Program-made: the position numbers and the translations under genes
Notes under the pieces: generated by a model
The model's database searches: none
The model's input: only the letters and a program-made list of their open reading frames with translations
Told to the model about the DNA's origin: nothing
NCBI RefSeq assembly: GCF_009363555.1
Contig: NZ_CP045374.1
Location: 1 to 64,000 of the forward strand
DNA: 64,000 bases
Origin: Sulfitobacter sp. THAF37
Lineage (GTDB): Bacteria > Pseudomonadota > Alphaproteobacteria > Rhodobacterales > Rhodobacteraceae
Direction: 5' to 3'
Part shown: in pieces, positions 27,016 through 35,259 of the stretch
How positions within the stretch are numbered: the stretch's first letter is position 1
How the letters are laid out: each line of letters starts with the position of its first letter

Positions 27016-27165
27016 CGCTGTGCCCCCAAATTGTTGGACGGGGAGGTCGACATGGGGACATGCAATTGCAGCGATGAGTTCGAGCGCGATGCTGTGTATC
27101 GGATTACTGTGCGGGGCTACCCGGTGCAGAGGATTGCGCGGCATTTGGGTGTCAGCACTGGACCT
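27016..27165 (+). mobile_element. IS3-family insertion sequence remnant (left end and orfA start)
   Basis: A terminal-like sequence (TGTGCCCCCAAATTG at 27019-27033) precedes a reading frame encoding SDEFERDAVYRITVRGYPV and QRIARHLGVSTG, the helix-turn-helix of IS3-family OrfA transposases. The match ends about residue 50 and runs into unrelated sequence, so only the 5' scrap of orfA remains. Confidence 0.7.
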
Positions 27166-27325
27166 GTCCCGCTTTCGTGCCGCACCGGGTACTGGTTCAG
27201 GCCCCTTTCTGTTCGAAGCCGCCGGACTTTTCCAGCCGAGGGCTGAATGTCGTAGGAGCGGATTGCAGAAACCGTTGATGTATTGGGAGATTGCCAGTTC
27301 CGCGTCTCGCCGCATATGCCATGAT

Positions 27326-27400
27326 CTTGGCCAGTCCCCGCGTCCGCCGATTGCTCACCGCCCAGCCGATCACCGGTCTGGAGTGCGGGTCTAGGATCAC
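27326..27400 (-). mobile_element. IS3-family orfB fragment
   Basis: The minus strand encodes VILDPHSRPVIGWAVSNRRT, the conserved segment of the IS3 OrfB DDE transposase core around its second acidic residue (AVILDLHSRRVVGW in family members). Only ~25 residues are left. It is in the opposite orientation to the orfA scrap 160 bases away, so the two come from different elements or from a rearranged one. It abuts the dadA remnant at about 27396-27400. Confidence 0.7.
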
Positions 27401-27782
27401 GGCCGAGACCTACACGGTGGCGATCACGCGACTGGGCGATCGCGTGCGAATGGCGGATACGGCCAAGATCGCGGGCTATTCCGACAGTCTCGGGCCGCAT
27501 GCGACTGACAAGGTCCGCTATATGGTGAACGATCTGTTTCCCGGTGGCGGCGATATTTCCAAGGCAGAGGGCTGGACGGGACTGCGCCCCATGACGCCAG
27601 ATGGCACGCCCGTTCTGGGGGCATCGGGATATAGGAACCTGGTGCCGAACATCGGGTACGGCACCCTTGACTGGACGATGACTGCAGGATCGGGCATGGC
27701 GGTTTCCGATGTCGCCCTCGACAGGGACGCAGCGATTTCGTCCGAAGGTTTGGCTGCCGAGTGCTACGGAAGCTATGGGTGA
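27396..27782 (+). pseudogene. 3' stump of a D-amino-acid dehydrogenase (dadA-like) gene
   Basis: From about 27396 the plus strand reads YTVAITRLGDRVRMADTAKI, then VNDLFPGGGDISKAEGWTGL, RPMTPDGTPVLGASGYRNL and YGTLDWTMTAGSGM, the last third of DadA-type FAD dehydrogenases. The first ~290 residues with the FAD-binding GxGxxG are missing and the 5' side is IS3-derived sequence. So the gene was truncated by an IS event and cannot make an active enzyme. Its stop directly abuts the stop of the GntR gene on the other strand. An intact enzyme of the same superfamily is encoded at 35260. Confidence 0.8.
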
Positions 27783-28514
27783 TCAGGCAGACTTTGATAA
27801 GGTGGAAAGCCCGAAGTCAAAATCGTCGCTATAGTTCGCGCTGAGAAACTCGACAAAGCGGTTGTGAAACTGACGTGTGTGTAAATGCGCCAACCGGTCG
27901 GCTTCGCGGACATCGCAAGCACGGATAGCCTCGATCATGTCTTGGTGCTCTGACCCTAGCAATGTGTCGGTTGTAGAAGCCTTGACGTAGTCAAAATGCA
28001 TATGGAGGATGCGGCGGCCTTCGTCGAGCAGATGTCCGTATGAACGCGCAAGATATGGGTTCTTGCCCGCCGCCGCGATCGCCATGTGAAAGTCACGGTT
28101 GGTGGCCGACATCGCCAAATAATCGTTGCTGGAACATGCGCGATCAAATGACCGGGCCGCCTTTTCCATAACAACGATTTCCGCGTCTTTCCGGTTCTGT
28201 GCGGCGAGACGGGTATTGATCCTTTGCAGGAAGTCGAGCGCTTCGACGTAACGCGGGAACTCAGCCATGTTGATGGGTGCTACGAGTGTCGACCGGTTCG
28301 ACAGCATCACGACCAAACCTTCTGCAGAAAGGCGCACGAGGGCCTCGCGGACAGGCGACCTGGACATGGCGAATCGCCCCGAAAGACTGGTCTCGTCGAG
28401 CGGAGTTCCGGGCTGAAGCGTGAGAGACAGTATCTCTCTTTTGAGTTCGTCATAGACAAATTTCGACCCCCGCCCTTTCGCATGCTTGACCGCATCCAAC
28501 TGCTTTTGAACCAC
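27783..28514 (-). CDS. GntR-family regulator, FadR/FCD type
   Basis: 243 residues if the GTG at 28514 is used, which sits 8 bases after GGAG; an ATG at 28556 would add 14 residues but has its GGAG only two bases upstream. The GntR winged helix (VYDELKREILSLTLQPGTPL, RFAMSRSPVREALVRLSAEG) is followed by an FCD effector domain with the expected metal-binding His/Asp positions (RDFHMAI, GSEHQDMIEAI, LHTRQFHNR). FCD regulators sense small acids or amino acids. It is divergent from the aap/sulfatase/hyp-like operon and the tandem operator at 28582-28628 lies between. It is very likely the repressor of that operon. Confidence 0.9.
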   Translation of the reverse strand: MVQKQLDAVKHAKGRGSKFVYDELKREILSLTLQPGTPLDETSLSGRFAMSRSPVREALVRLSAEGLVVMLSNRSTLVAPINMAEFPRYVEALDFLQRINTRLAAQNRKDAEIVVMEKAARSFDRACSSNDYLAMSATNRDFHMAIAAAGKNPYLARSYGHLLDEGRRILHMHFDYVKASTTDTLLGSEHQDMIEAIRACDVREADRLAHLHTRQFHNRFVEFLSANYSDDFDFGLSTLSKSA

Positions 28515-28581
28515 TTTGTTTTCTCCTGGGCAGGTCTGAAGCCGATCGTAATCCATCGCTCCGCAACATAACAGTATTGAC

Positions 28582-28628
28582 TTGTCGGCATAGTGTCGAC
28601 ATCAATATTGGCGACACAATGTCGACAC
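28582..28628. promoter_or_regulatory. Tandem GntR operator upstream of the ABC/catabolic operon
   Basis: Two imperfect 21-base direct copies lie at 28582-28602 and 28608-28628 (26 bases start to start, 16 of 21 identical), each ending in a TGTCGACA core. The cores also form an inverted pair: GTGTCGACAT (28593-28602) and ATGTCGACAC (28619-28628). The block fills the gap between the divergent GntR gene and the ribosome-binding site of the binding-protein gene. This matches how FadR/FCD repressors bind and is a strong operator candidate. Confidence 0.7.
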
Positions 28629-28640
28629 AGGGAGATCATA

Positions 28641-29684
28641 ATGGCATTCACCAAGAAACTCGCGATGGCAACGACGGTGCTGGTGGCGTTGACCGGACTG
28701 GCGCAAGCCCAGGTCGCGGATGACAGCAAATTGAAAACCGTGCTCGACCGTGGGTCGCTACTGTGCAGCGGTCATAACGGTTCCTTCCTGGGCTTTGCCG
28801 AGGTGGACGATCAAGGCAACTGGAAGGGCGTCGACATTGATCTTTGCCGTGCTCTGGCAGCCGGCCTTTTCGGCACTTCTGAAGGCAACCTCGAAATCGT
28901 TCCGATTTCTTGGGCTCAGCGGTGGCCGGCACTTCAGTCGGGCGACATCGACGTCGTCATCAAGGTTTCGGGCTGGACCCAGAGCCGCGACACCGAGCTG
29001 AACCTGGCTTATTCGACGCCGTACTTCATCGGTGCATTCCAGGCGATGGCCCATGCCGATCTGGGCGCACAGTCGATCGCCGACCTTGATGGTGGTTCGA
29101 TCTGCGTCGCGGCGGGGACCTCCACCGAGCGCGCAACAGCGACATTCCTGCAATCGAACGGCATCGAGGCGGAACTTCTGACATTCGAAAACGGCGACGA
29201 GCTGCGCAACGCCTATTACGAGACGCGCTGCGACGCGATGGTCGAGTGGGCACCGAGCCTTGCTGCAAGCAATGTCGATGCCCCGGATGGGCCTGAGAGC
29301 CATGTGATCCTTCCCGACGTCATCGACCTGGAAGCGGAAGGCATCATAGTTCCCGAAGGCGACTCTGACTGGCTTGATGTCCAGAACTGGATGCTTTCGT
29401 CGCTCTGGTTTGCAGAAATCGAAGGAATCACGTCGGAGAACGTCGACGAAATTCGTGCCAACCCGCCGTCCGAGACGGTCGCCAAGTTTCTCGGGGTCAG
29501 CCCGGGCTATGGTCAGCGACTGGGTCTGTCGGATGACTGGGCCTACAACATGATCAAGGAAGTAGGGAACTTCGCCGAAATCTATGACCGTAATCTCGGT
29601 GATGGCTCGCCCTACAAGCTTCCTCGTGGGATCAACGGCCTCTACAACGCCGGCGGCGTGTTCTACCCCTTCATCATCGATTGA
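28641..29684 (+). CDS. aapJ: Amino-acid ABC transporter substrate-binding protein (AapJ/BztA type)
   Basis: 347 residues from an ATG 7 bases after GGAG. Signal peptide MAFTKKLAMATTVLVALTG with cleavage near AQA. The binding fold matches the AapJ/BztA family: RGSLLCSGHNGSFLGFAEV, GNWKGVDIDLCRALAAGLFG, ARWPALQSGDIDV-like RWPALQSGDIDVVIK, SICVAAGTSTERATATF and SPGYGQRLGLSDDWAYNMIK. The family takes up polar L-amino acids. The next three genes encode its membrane and ATPase partners. The whole operon appears under the GntR regulator upstream. A different ligand than general L-amino acids is likely because the downstream genes encode a dedicated catabolic pathway. Confidence 0.9.
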   Translation: MAFTKKLAMATTVLVALTGLAQAQVADDSKLKTVLDRGSLLCSGHNGSFLGFAEVDDQGNWKGVDIDLCRALAAGLFGTSEGNLEIVPISWAQRWPALQSGDIDVVIKVSGWTQSRDTELNLAYSTPYFIGAFQAMAHADLGAQSIADLDGGSICVAAGTSTERATATFLQSNGIEAELLTFENGDELRNAYYETRCDAMVEWAPSLAASNVDAPDGPESHVILPDVIDLEAEGIIVPEGDSDWLDVQNWMLSSLWFAEIEGITSENVDEIRANPPSETVAKFLGVSPGYGQRLGLSDDWAYNMIKEVGNFAEIYDRNLGDGSPYKLPRGINGLYNAGGVFYPFIID

Positions 29685-29691
29685 TGTTATC

Positions 29692-29716
29692 GGCCCGGCC
29701 CGTGATGGGTCGGGCC
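29692..29716 (+). terminator. Hairpin after the binding-protein gene
   Basis: GGCCCGGCCC (29692-29701) can pair with GGGTCGGGCC (29707-29716) through a five-base loop with one G-U pair. It sits right after the stop of the binding-protein gene and 43 bases before the permease gene. Such hairpins usually stabilise the receptor mRNA and lower expression of the downstream subunits rather than stop transcription fully. Confidence 0.5.
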
Positions 29717-29758
29717 AGCCAGCCCACCCTAAATTCTGCCGATCGGAAGGAGCAGACA

Positions 29759-30925
29759 ATGACTGCATTCCTCAAGGACAGGCGCGTTCGCGACAACGGC
29801 CTTCAAATGGCGTTCGTCGGGTCCATTCTGCTTTTGTTCGTTGTGTTTTTTGTGACGGCTCGCGCCAACCTTGAAGCGCAGGGTCTGACCTCGGGTTTCG
29901 GTTTCCTTGAACGCACTACAGGCTGGCGGATCAGCTTCTCGTTGATCGATTACAGCACGTCCTCGACGTATGCCCGCGCAATACTTGTGGGTATTCTCAA
30001 TTCTCTGTTTCTCGGGGCCATCGCGCTTCCTCTGGCAACTATTCTGGGCATCACCATCGGCGTAATGCGCACTTCGGGAAATGGCATGGCGGAGCTTGTA
30101 GGTACGAGCTTCGTTGAGCTTTTCCGCAACGTGCCACTCATCTTGCAACTGCTGTTCTGGTACACGCTGCTACTTGCACTGCCGTCACCGCGCGACATCG
30201 AACCTTTCCTAGGTAGCATCGCGCTGACCGGACGCGGCATCTACATCCCCGGCCTCAACGTGACCGGCGGCTCTGTTTTCATCGTAGGCCTGATCGTAAT
30301 GGCCGCCATTGGACTCGCACTCTGGATGCGCGCAAAACGATGGCCGGACCTGCATCTGGAAAAAGCTGGCCGCGAAAAGCGGGGCGTATGGGGGGCGGCA
30401 ATCATACTCGCTTTGATCGTTCTCTGGCTCGGCCGCATCCCGGACACGCCGCTTGTGAGCATTCCCGAACAACGTGGCCTCAACTTTCGCGAAGGGATCC
30501 GCATCTCGCCAGAACTGATGGCCTGCGTGGTTGCCATTTCCATCTACGGGGCTGCCTACATCGCTGAGATTGTACGCGCGGGATTCAATGCCGTTCCGAA
30601 AGGGCAGGGAGAAGCTGGCCAGGCTTTGGGTCTGACTGATTGGCAAATATTCAGCCGGATTCGCCTTCCGCTGGCAATTCGTATCGTGATGCCGACGCTA
30701 ATCAATCAATATGTCTGGCTTTTCAAGGCGACTACGATTGGCATTGCGATCAGCTTCACCGATTTCTTTATGGTGATCTCAACTTCGATCAACCAGTCCG
30801 GCCAGACGTTGGAACTCATCGCCATCCTGATGGGCGGCTTTCTGATCATCAACTACACAATTGCCTGGGTGCTGAACCGCGTGAATGACGCGATTAAGCT
30901 GAAAGGCACTCAGCTGAGGATTTGA
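29759..30925 (+). CDS. aapQ: Amino-acid ABC transporter permease (AapQ/BztB type)
   Basis: 388 residues from the ATG at 29759 behind GGAAGGAG. N-terminal helix FVGSILLLFVVFFVTARAN, then the long AapQ/BztB layout with FLERTTGWRISFSLIDYS, ASGNGMAEL-type loop GTSFVELFRNVPLILQLLFWY, and the permease loop GFNAVPKGQGEAGQALGLTD near residue 285. It is one half of the inner-membrane channel. The gene is followed 3 bases later by the second permease. Confidence 0.9.
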   Translation: MTAFLKDRRVRDNGLQMAFVGSILLLFVVFFVTARANLEAQGLTSGFGFLERTTGWRISFSLIDYSTSSTYARAILVGILNSLFLGAIALPLATILGITIGVMRTSGNGMAELVGTSFVELFRNVPLILQLLFWYTLLLALPSPRDIEPFLGSIALTGRGIYIPGLNVTGGSVFIVGLIVMAAIGLALWMRAKRWPDLHLEKAGREKRGVWGAAIILALIVLWLGRIPDTPLVSIPEQRGLNFREGIRISPELMACVVAISIYGAAYIAEIVRAGFNAVPKGQGEAGQALGLTDWQIFSRIRLPLAIRIVMPTLINQYVWLFKATTIGIAISFTDFFMVISTSINQSGQTLELIAILMGGFLIINYTIAWVLNRVNDAIKLKGTQLRI

Positions 30926-30928
30926 CCC

Positions 30929-32008
30929 ATGGCACATGCCGCTGATTCTCCGCAGCCGAGGTTTTTCGACAGGATAAGATCAAGGTACTTTGCGACATGG
31001 CGCGATACAGCTGTCACCGTCATTTTCGCGGCCTTTGTGGCTTGGGTACTCTGGTCTCTGATCGAATGGGCAATTCTCGGGGCAACTTTCGCCCCCAATT
31101 CTGGGGATACCTGCCGGGGAAACCTCCACGGAGGCGCATGCTGGTCCGTCGTTTCGACACGCTGGCGGATCGTTCTCTTCGGTCTCTATCCGTTTGAAGA
31201 ACAATGGCGCTCGGCGATCGCATGCATGGTCATGATCGTTGTCGCGATCTTGTCCTGCGTACCTTGGTTTTGGTCAGCCAAACGCCTTGCACCGCTCTGG
31301 ATTGCAGGCTTTGCGACCTTCTATGTGCTTATGCGAGGCGGCTTCTTTGGTCTGACCGAAGTAAAGGAGCAGAACTGGGGCGGCTTGTCGCTGACGATCT
31401 TCATTTTCGCAGGAGTGAGTCTTCTCGGTATGCCACTTGCGATCATTTTCGCGCTCCTGCGCCGTTCGAACCTGCCGTGGATTGCGCGGACGATGGCGCT
31501 CGTGATCGACGTGATCCGCTCGCTCCCGCTTCTGTCGATCATGTTCACATTTGCCATCGTGCTCCCATTTGTGCTGCCGGCCGGTCTGACTGGAGACAAG
31601 CTCTACCGCGTCATTGTCGGTTACGCGCTATTCTTCGCTTGTTACCAAGCCGAGATCATCCGCGGCGGTATGCAGGCACTTCCGAACGGTCAGGAAGAAG
31701 CCGCGAAGGCACTCGGACTCGGTTACTGGCATCGGATTGGCTATATCATCCTGCCACAGGCATTCCGCAATGCGCTGCCACCGACGATCAACCAGTTCGT
31801 CATCACCTTCAAGGAAACGTCGCTGGTCACAATCATCGGTTTCTTCGATGTAATGGCGTCAGGCAGAGCTGCGTCCGGTACTGCGGAATGGAATTTCGCG
31901 ACGATCGAAATGTACGTGTTTGTCGGCCTTATCTTTTTCGTCTTCGTTTTCTCGCTGTCGCGCTACGGCGCCTATCTCGAACGCCGTCTTGGCGTTGGTC
32001 GCCGGTAA
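30929..32008 (+). CDS. aapM: Amino-acid ABC transporter permease (AapM/BztC type)
   Basis: 359 residues. Membrane helices at the N-terminus ([19 protein letters not shown]), a large loop characteristic of AapM/BztC, then [38 protein letters not shown] and the EAA-like loop [20 protein letters not shown] near residue 245. It pairs with the previous permease. Base composition in this and the neighbouring transporter genes seems somewhat less GC-rich than in flanking genes, which would fit acquisition by transfer. Confidence 0.9.
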   Translation: MAHAADSPQPRFFDRIRSRYFATWRDTAVTVIFAAFVAWVLWSLIEWAILGATFAPNSGDTCRGNLHGGACWSVVSTRWRIVLFGLYPFEEQWRSAIACMVMIVVAILSCVPWFWSAKRLAPLWIAGFATFYVLMRGGFFGLTEVKEQNWGGLSLTIFIFAGVSLLGMPLAIIFALLRRSNLPWIARTMALVIDVIRSLPLLSIMFTFAIVLPFVLPAGLTGDKLYRVIVGYALFFACYQAEIIRGGMQALPNGQEEAAKALGLGYWHRIGYIILPQAFRNALPPTINQFVITFKETSLVTIIGFFDVMASGRAASGTAEWNFATIEMYVFVGLIFFVFVFSLSRYGAYLERRLGVGRR

Positions 32009-32021
32009 AGGAGCCCAATCA

Positions 32022-32762
32022 ATGTCCGATCTCGCCATCCGCATCGAAAATATGAATAAGTACTACTCAGCGTTTCATGCCCTGAAGGACATCGATCTTG
32101 AGGTGTCGAAAGGCGAGAAGGTTGTAATCTGTGGCCCCTCTGGCTCTGGGAAATCGACGCTCATCCGCTGCATCAACCGGTTGGAGGAACACCAGTCCGG
32201 TCTGATCGAGGTCAACGGAACACCACTGGATGATAACGTCGACAACATCGACGAGATCCGGCGTGAAGCGGGTATGGTTTTTCAGAACTTTAACCTGTTC
32301 CCGCACATGACCGTGTTGGAAAACTGCACGCTGGCGCCGATCCTTGCGCACAAAATCAGCCGTGTTGAGGCAGAGAAGACAGGGATGAAATACCTGGAAC
32401 GGGTCAAGATTCCCGAACAGGCGCACAAGTACCCCGGCGAGCTCTCGGGAGGTCAGCAACAGCGGGTGGCCATCGCCCGCGCCCTTTGCATGGCGCCACA
32501 AATCATGCTATTCGACGAGCCTACCTCGGCGCTTGATCCCGAGATGATCTCGGAGGTTTTGGACGTTATGGTAGGTCTGGCCGAGGACGGCATGACAATG
32601 GTTTGCGTCACACATGAGATGGGTTTTGCTCGACGGGTAGCAGACCGCGTGATCTTCATGGCGGATGGACAGATCATCGAAGAGGGTCCGCCGGATGTGT
32701 TCTTCGACAATCCAAAAAACGAACGGACGAAGGCTTTTCTCAGCCAAATCGTGGGTCATTAG
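32022..32762 (+). CDS. aapP: Amino-acid ABC transporter ATP-binding protein (AapP/BztD type)
   Basis: 246 residues from the ATG at 32022 after AAAGGAG. Complete ABC ATPase of the polar amino-acid family: Walker [10 protein letters not shown] near residue 38, Q-loop [17 protein letters not shown], signature [15 protein letters not shown], Walker [15 protein letters not shown] and the switch His in VTHEMGFAR. It energises uptake by the preceding subunits. The sulfatase gene begins 3 bases after its stop. Confidence 0.93.
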   Translation: MSDLAIRIENMNKYYSAFHALKDIDLEVSKGEKVVICGPSGSGKSTLIRCINRLEEHQSGLIEVNGTPLDDNVDNIDEIRREAGMVFQNFNLFPHMTVLENCTLAPILAHKISRVEAEKTGMKYLERVKIPEQAHKYPGELSGGQQQRVAIARALCMAPQIMLFDEPTSALDPEMISEVLDVMVGLAEDGMTMVCVTHEMGFARRVADRVIFMADGQIIEEGPPDVFFDNPKNERTKAFLSQIVGH

Positions 32763-32765
32763 ACC

Positions 32766-34310
32766 TTGGACCGCCCGAACATCATACTTTTCATGGTCGA
32801 CCAACTGACATCGTTCGTGCTGAGCGCGTATGGTGGTCGGGTTTGCAAGACCCCGCACATAGATGCCCTCGCGGCGCGCGGAGTGGTGTTCGAGAACGCC
32901 TATTGCCCCTATCCGCTGTGCGCTCCCTCTCGTTTCGCGATGATGTCAGGCCGATTGCCCTCACGGATCGGCGCTTTCGACAACGGTGCGGAATTCGCTG
33001 CCTCGACACCGACATTCGCGCATTACCTGCGTGCGCATGGCTATTACACCTGCATCTCCGGAAAGATGCACTTCGTCGGGCCAGACCAGTTCCATGGCTT
33101 CGAAGAGCGGCTCACCACCGAGATCTATCCGGCCGACATGTCGTGGACGCCTGAGCCGACCTTCGGCGACGTTGCGGAGGACGATGAAAGGGCCTACGAG
33201 TTCGGGGTCTCGACAATCGACACCGTGCGCGATGCCGGGCCGGTGGCCCGGTCTATGCAAATCGACTACGACGAAGACGTCGTTCACCACGCCATCCGGG
33301 AGCTTTACGCGCGCGCCCGCGGCGATGATGATCGGCCGTTCCTCATGACGGTCTCGCTCACGCATCCACATGATCCCTACGTGACCACGCGGGAATTCTG
33401 GGATCTTCACGCCGAGGCCGAAATCGAGGATCCGCGGGTCCCTCATGTCCCGGTTTCCGCGCGGGATCCGCACAGCCAATCGCTGTATTATCACTACGGC
33501 CAGGATAAGTGCACGCTGACCGATACGGACTATCGCCGGGCCCGTCGTGGCTATTACGGGATGATCTCGTACGTGGACTCCCTGTTCGGACGGCTGATGG
33601 GGGCGCTGGATGACAGCGGGTTCAGCCATAACACAGTGATTGTCTTCGCTTCAGATCATGGCGATATGATCGGAGAGCGAGGCATGTGGTTCAAGAAAAC
33701 GCTTTTCGAACCGGCCATTCGCGTACCTTTGATCGTCGCGCGCCCAAAAGGTCTCGCGTGGCGCGTTTCGATGCCTGCAAATCTTGTCGACATATTCCCG
33801 ACACTGTGCGACCTCGCGGGGATCCCCCCGAATGAGATAAGCACGCCGCTCGACGGGCATAGTCTCGTTCCCGCGCTTGACGGCGCTGGCGAGCGCAACC
33901 CCGTGTTCATTGAACACATCGATGGGGGGACCGCCGCACCGCGTGTCTGCGTGCGGGACGGTGTAAAGAAGCTGGTGCTGTCCCGCGCCTATCCGGCGCA
34001 ACTCTATGACCTTGCTTCCGACCCATTGGAATTGACCAATCTCGCGGGTACCGGGGACCCGGACGAGGTGCGTTTGACCGCTCTGGCAGAGCAAACTTGG
34101 CCCCTCGAAACCCTGCCAGAGACCGTGGTCAGCAGCCAGATCGCCAGAAAGCTGATCGACAAGGCGCTGTCGACCGGGCGCGAGGAACGCTGGGACTTCG
34201 TGACACGGTCCCACAACCACGGCGCCAATTACGTACGACGCGGCGATGCATTCCCTGCGGTCGAAAGACGCGGATACCTTCAATACAAGGACGAAAGGAA
34301 AAACCTATGA
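32766..34310 (+). CDS. Cytoplasmic type I sulfatase, choline-sulfatase-like
   Basis: 514 residues from a TTG 3 bases after the ATPase stop (RPNIILFMVDQ start). No signal peptide, so it should act in the cytoplasm. The formylglycine motif is CAPSR at Cys52, with the following SGRLPS; alkaline-phosphatase-superfamily metal ligands are visible in MVDQ and VIVFASDHGDMIGERG near residue 295. GKMHFVGPDQFHGFEERLT and YPADMSWTPEP closely recall BetC choline sulfatases. It would hydrolyse a sulfate ester imported by the ABC system. No choline dehydrogenase lies nearby, and the gene overlaps the DapA-family gene by four bases, so the substrate may be another small sulfated zwitterion. An anaerobic or FGE-type maturation enzyme is not encoded in this window. 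Confidence 0.9.
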   Translation: MDRPNIILFMVDQLTSFVLSAYGGRVCKTPHIDALAARGVVFENAYCPYPLCAPSRFAMMSGRLPSRIGAFDNGAEFAASTPTFAHYLRAHGYYTCISGKMHFVGPDQFHGFEERLTTEIYPADMSWTPEPTFGDVAEDDERAYEFGVSTIDTVRDAGPVARSMQIDYDEDVVHHAIRELYARARGDDDRPFLMTVSLTHPHDPYVTTREFWDLHAEAEIEDPRVPHVPVSARDPHSQSLYYHYGQDKCTLTDTDYRRARRGYYGMISYVDSLFGRLMGALDDSGFSHNTVIVFASDHGDMIGERGMWFKKTLFEPAIRVPLIVARPKGLAWRVSMPANLVDIFPTLCDLAGIPPNEISTPLDGHSLVPALDGAGERNPVFIEHIDGGTAAPRVCVRDGVKKLVLSRAYPAQLYDLASDPLELTNLAGTGDPDEVRLTALAEQTWPLETLPETVVSSQIARKLIDKALSTGREERWDFVTRSHNHGANYVRRGDAFPAVERRGYLQYKDERKNL

Positions 34311-35197
34311 GCTACAATGTGAAACTCTCTGGCGTCATGCCTGCGCTTGTCACGCCGTTCGGTGCCGACAACAAGATTGACTTCGATGCTTTCGGCAAGC
34401 TGCTGACCCATTTCCGGGACTGTGGCGTGACCGGTTGGGTGCCGAACGGGTCAACCGGCGAATACTTCAGCCAGTCGACGGAGGAACGCCGCAGCGTTCT
34501 GCAGTTCGTCAAGGATTTTGCCAATGACGACGAAATCCTGATCGCTGGCACAAACGCGCCCGCCACCCGTGAGGTGATCGAGCAGACGGCAATGGCCAAG
34601 GAAATCGGCTATGACAACGTGCTGCTCGCGCCGCCCTTCTACACCCGCCCGACGCAGGAAGAGCTGATCAAGCATTACGAGACGGTGCTGGCCGAGGTCG
34701 ATGTGAACCTCGTGCTCTACAGCTACCCCTCCAAGGACGGCGCGGACATTTCGTTCGAGCTGATGGATCATTTTGCCGACAACCCGCGTGTCATCGGGAT
34801 CAAGGAATCCTCGGGCGTTCTGCAACGGGCCGTCGATATCGTGTCGCGTTACGAAGGCAAAATTCAGCTGATCTCCGGCTCGGATGATATCGCGCTGGAC
34901 TTCATGTTCTGGGGTGCGGAATCCTGGATCTGCGGCCCGTCGAACTGCATGGCGAAAGCCTGCTGCGAGCTGGACCGGCTTTACAAGGCTGGCGATCTGG
35001 GTGCCGCGAAAGAGTTGATGAAGAAGCTTTATCGTGCGATGAACATCCTCGAGTCCGGCAAGTTCGTCCAGAAGATCAAGTACGGCGCCGAGCTTCAGGG
35101 AATGCCGGTCGGCGAATGCCGCGCGCCTCTTGGTCCGCTGACGGACGCGGAAAAGGCCGAGTTCAAGGCCGCGATGGAACCCATCCTCGCAATGTAA
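34307..35197 (+). CDS. DapA/DHDPS-family lyase, probable hydroxyproline-pathway deaminase
   Basis: 296 residues from the ATG overlapping the sulfatase stop (ATGA), behind AAAGGAAAAA. A TIM-barrel class I aldolase-type enzyme: LVTPFGADNKIDFDAF, GWVPNGSTGEYFS (residues 43-55), the Tyr in VLYSYPSKDGAD (138/140) and the Schiff-base lysine in VIGIKESSG (Lys166). In the 4-hydroxyproline route the DapA-family member deaminates pyrroline-4-hydroxy-2-carboxylate to 2-ketoglutarate semialdehyde. The presence in the same block of a proline-racemase-family protein, a D-amino-acid-type dehydrogenase and an aldehyde dehydrogenase supports that role. Other DapA functions (sialate lyase, dihydrodipicolinate synthase) are less likely. 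Confidence 0.85.
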   Translation: MSYNVKLSGVMPALVTPFGADNKIDFDAFGKLLTHFRDCGVTGWVPNGSTGEYFSQSTEERRSVLQFVKDFANDDEILIAGTNAPATREVIEQTAMAKEIGYDNVLLAPPFYTRPTQEELIKHYETVLAEVDVNLVLYSYPSKDGADISFELMDHFADNPRVIGIKESSGVLQRAVDIVSRYEGKIQLISGSDDIALDFMFWGAESWICGPSNCMAKACCELDRLYKAGDLGAAKELMKKLYRAMNILESGKFVQKIKYGAELQGMPVGECRAPLGPLTDAEKAEFKAAMEPILAM

Positions 35198-35203
35198 TGC
35201 CAT

Positions 35204-35241
35204 TCCGGCGGACCGGTTGAGCGGTCCGCCGGATTTCCCTT
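35204..35241 (+). terminator. Rho-independent terminator-like hairpin inside the catabolic block
   Basis: TCCGGCGGACCG (35204-35215) and CGGTCCGCCGGA (35222-35233) form a perfect 12-bp stem with a six-base loop, followed by TTTCCCTTT. It separates the aap-sulfatase-dapA part from the dehydrogenase part, so the latter may have its own promoter or depend on read-through. Confidence 0.7.
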
Positions 35242-35259
35242 TAGCATCGGTTCGGACGA

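Noticed and set aside
32766..34310. Simple betC (choline sulfate to choline) operon
   Set aside because: Sequence resembles BetC, but no betA, betI or choline-sulfate importer lies nearby and the gene is coupled to imino-acid catabolic genes; kept as choline-sulfatase-like only.
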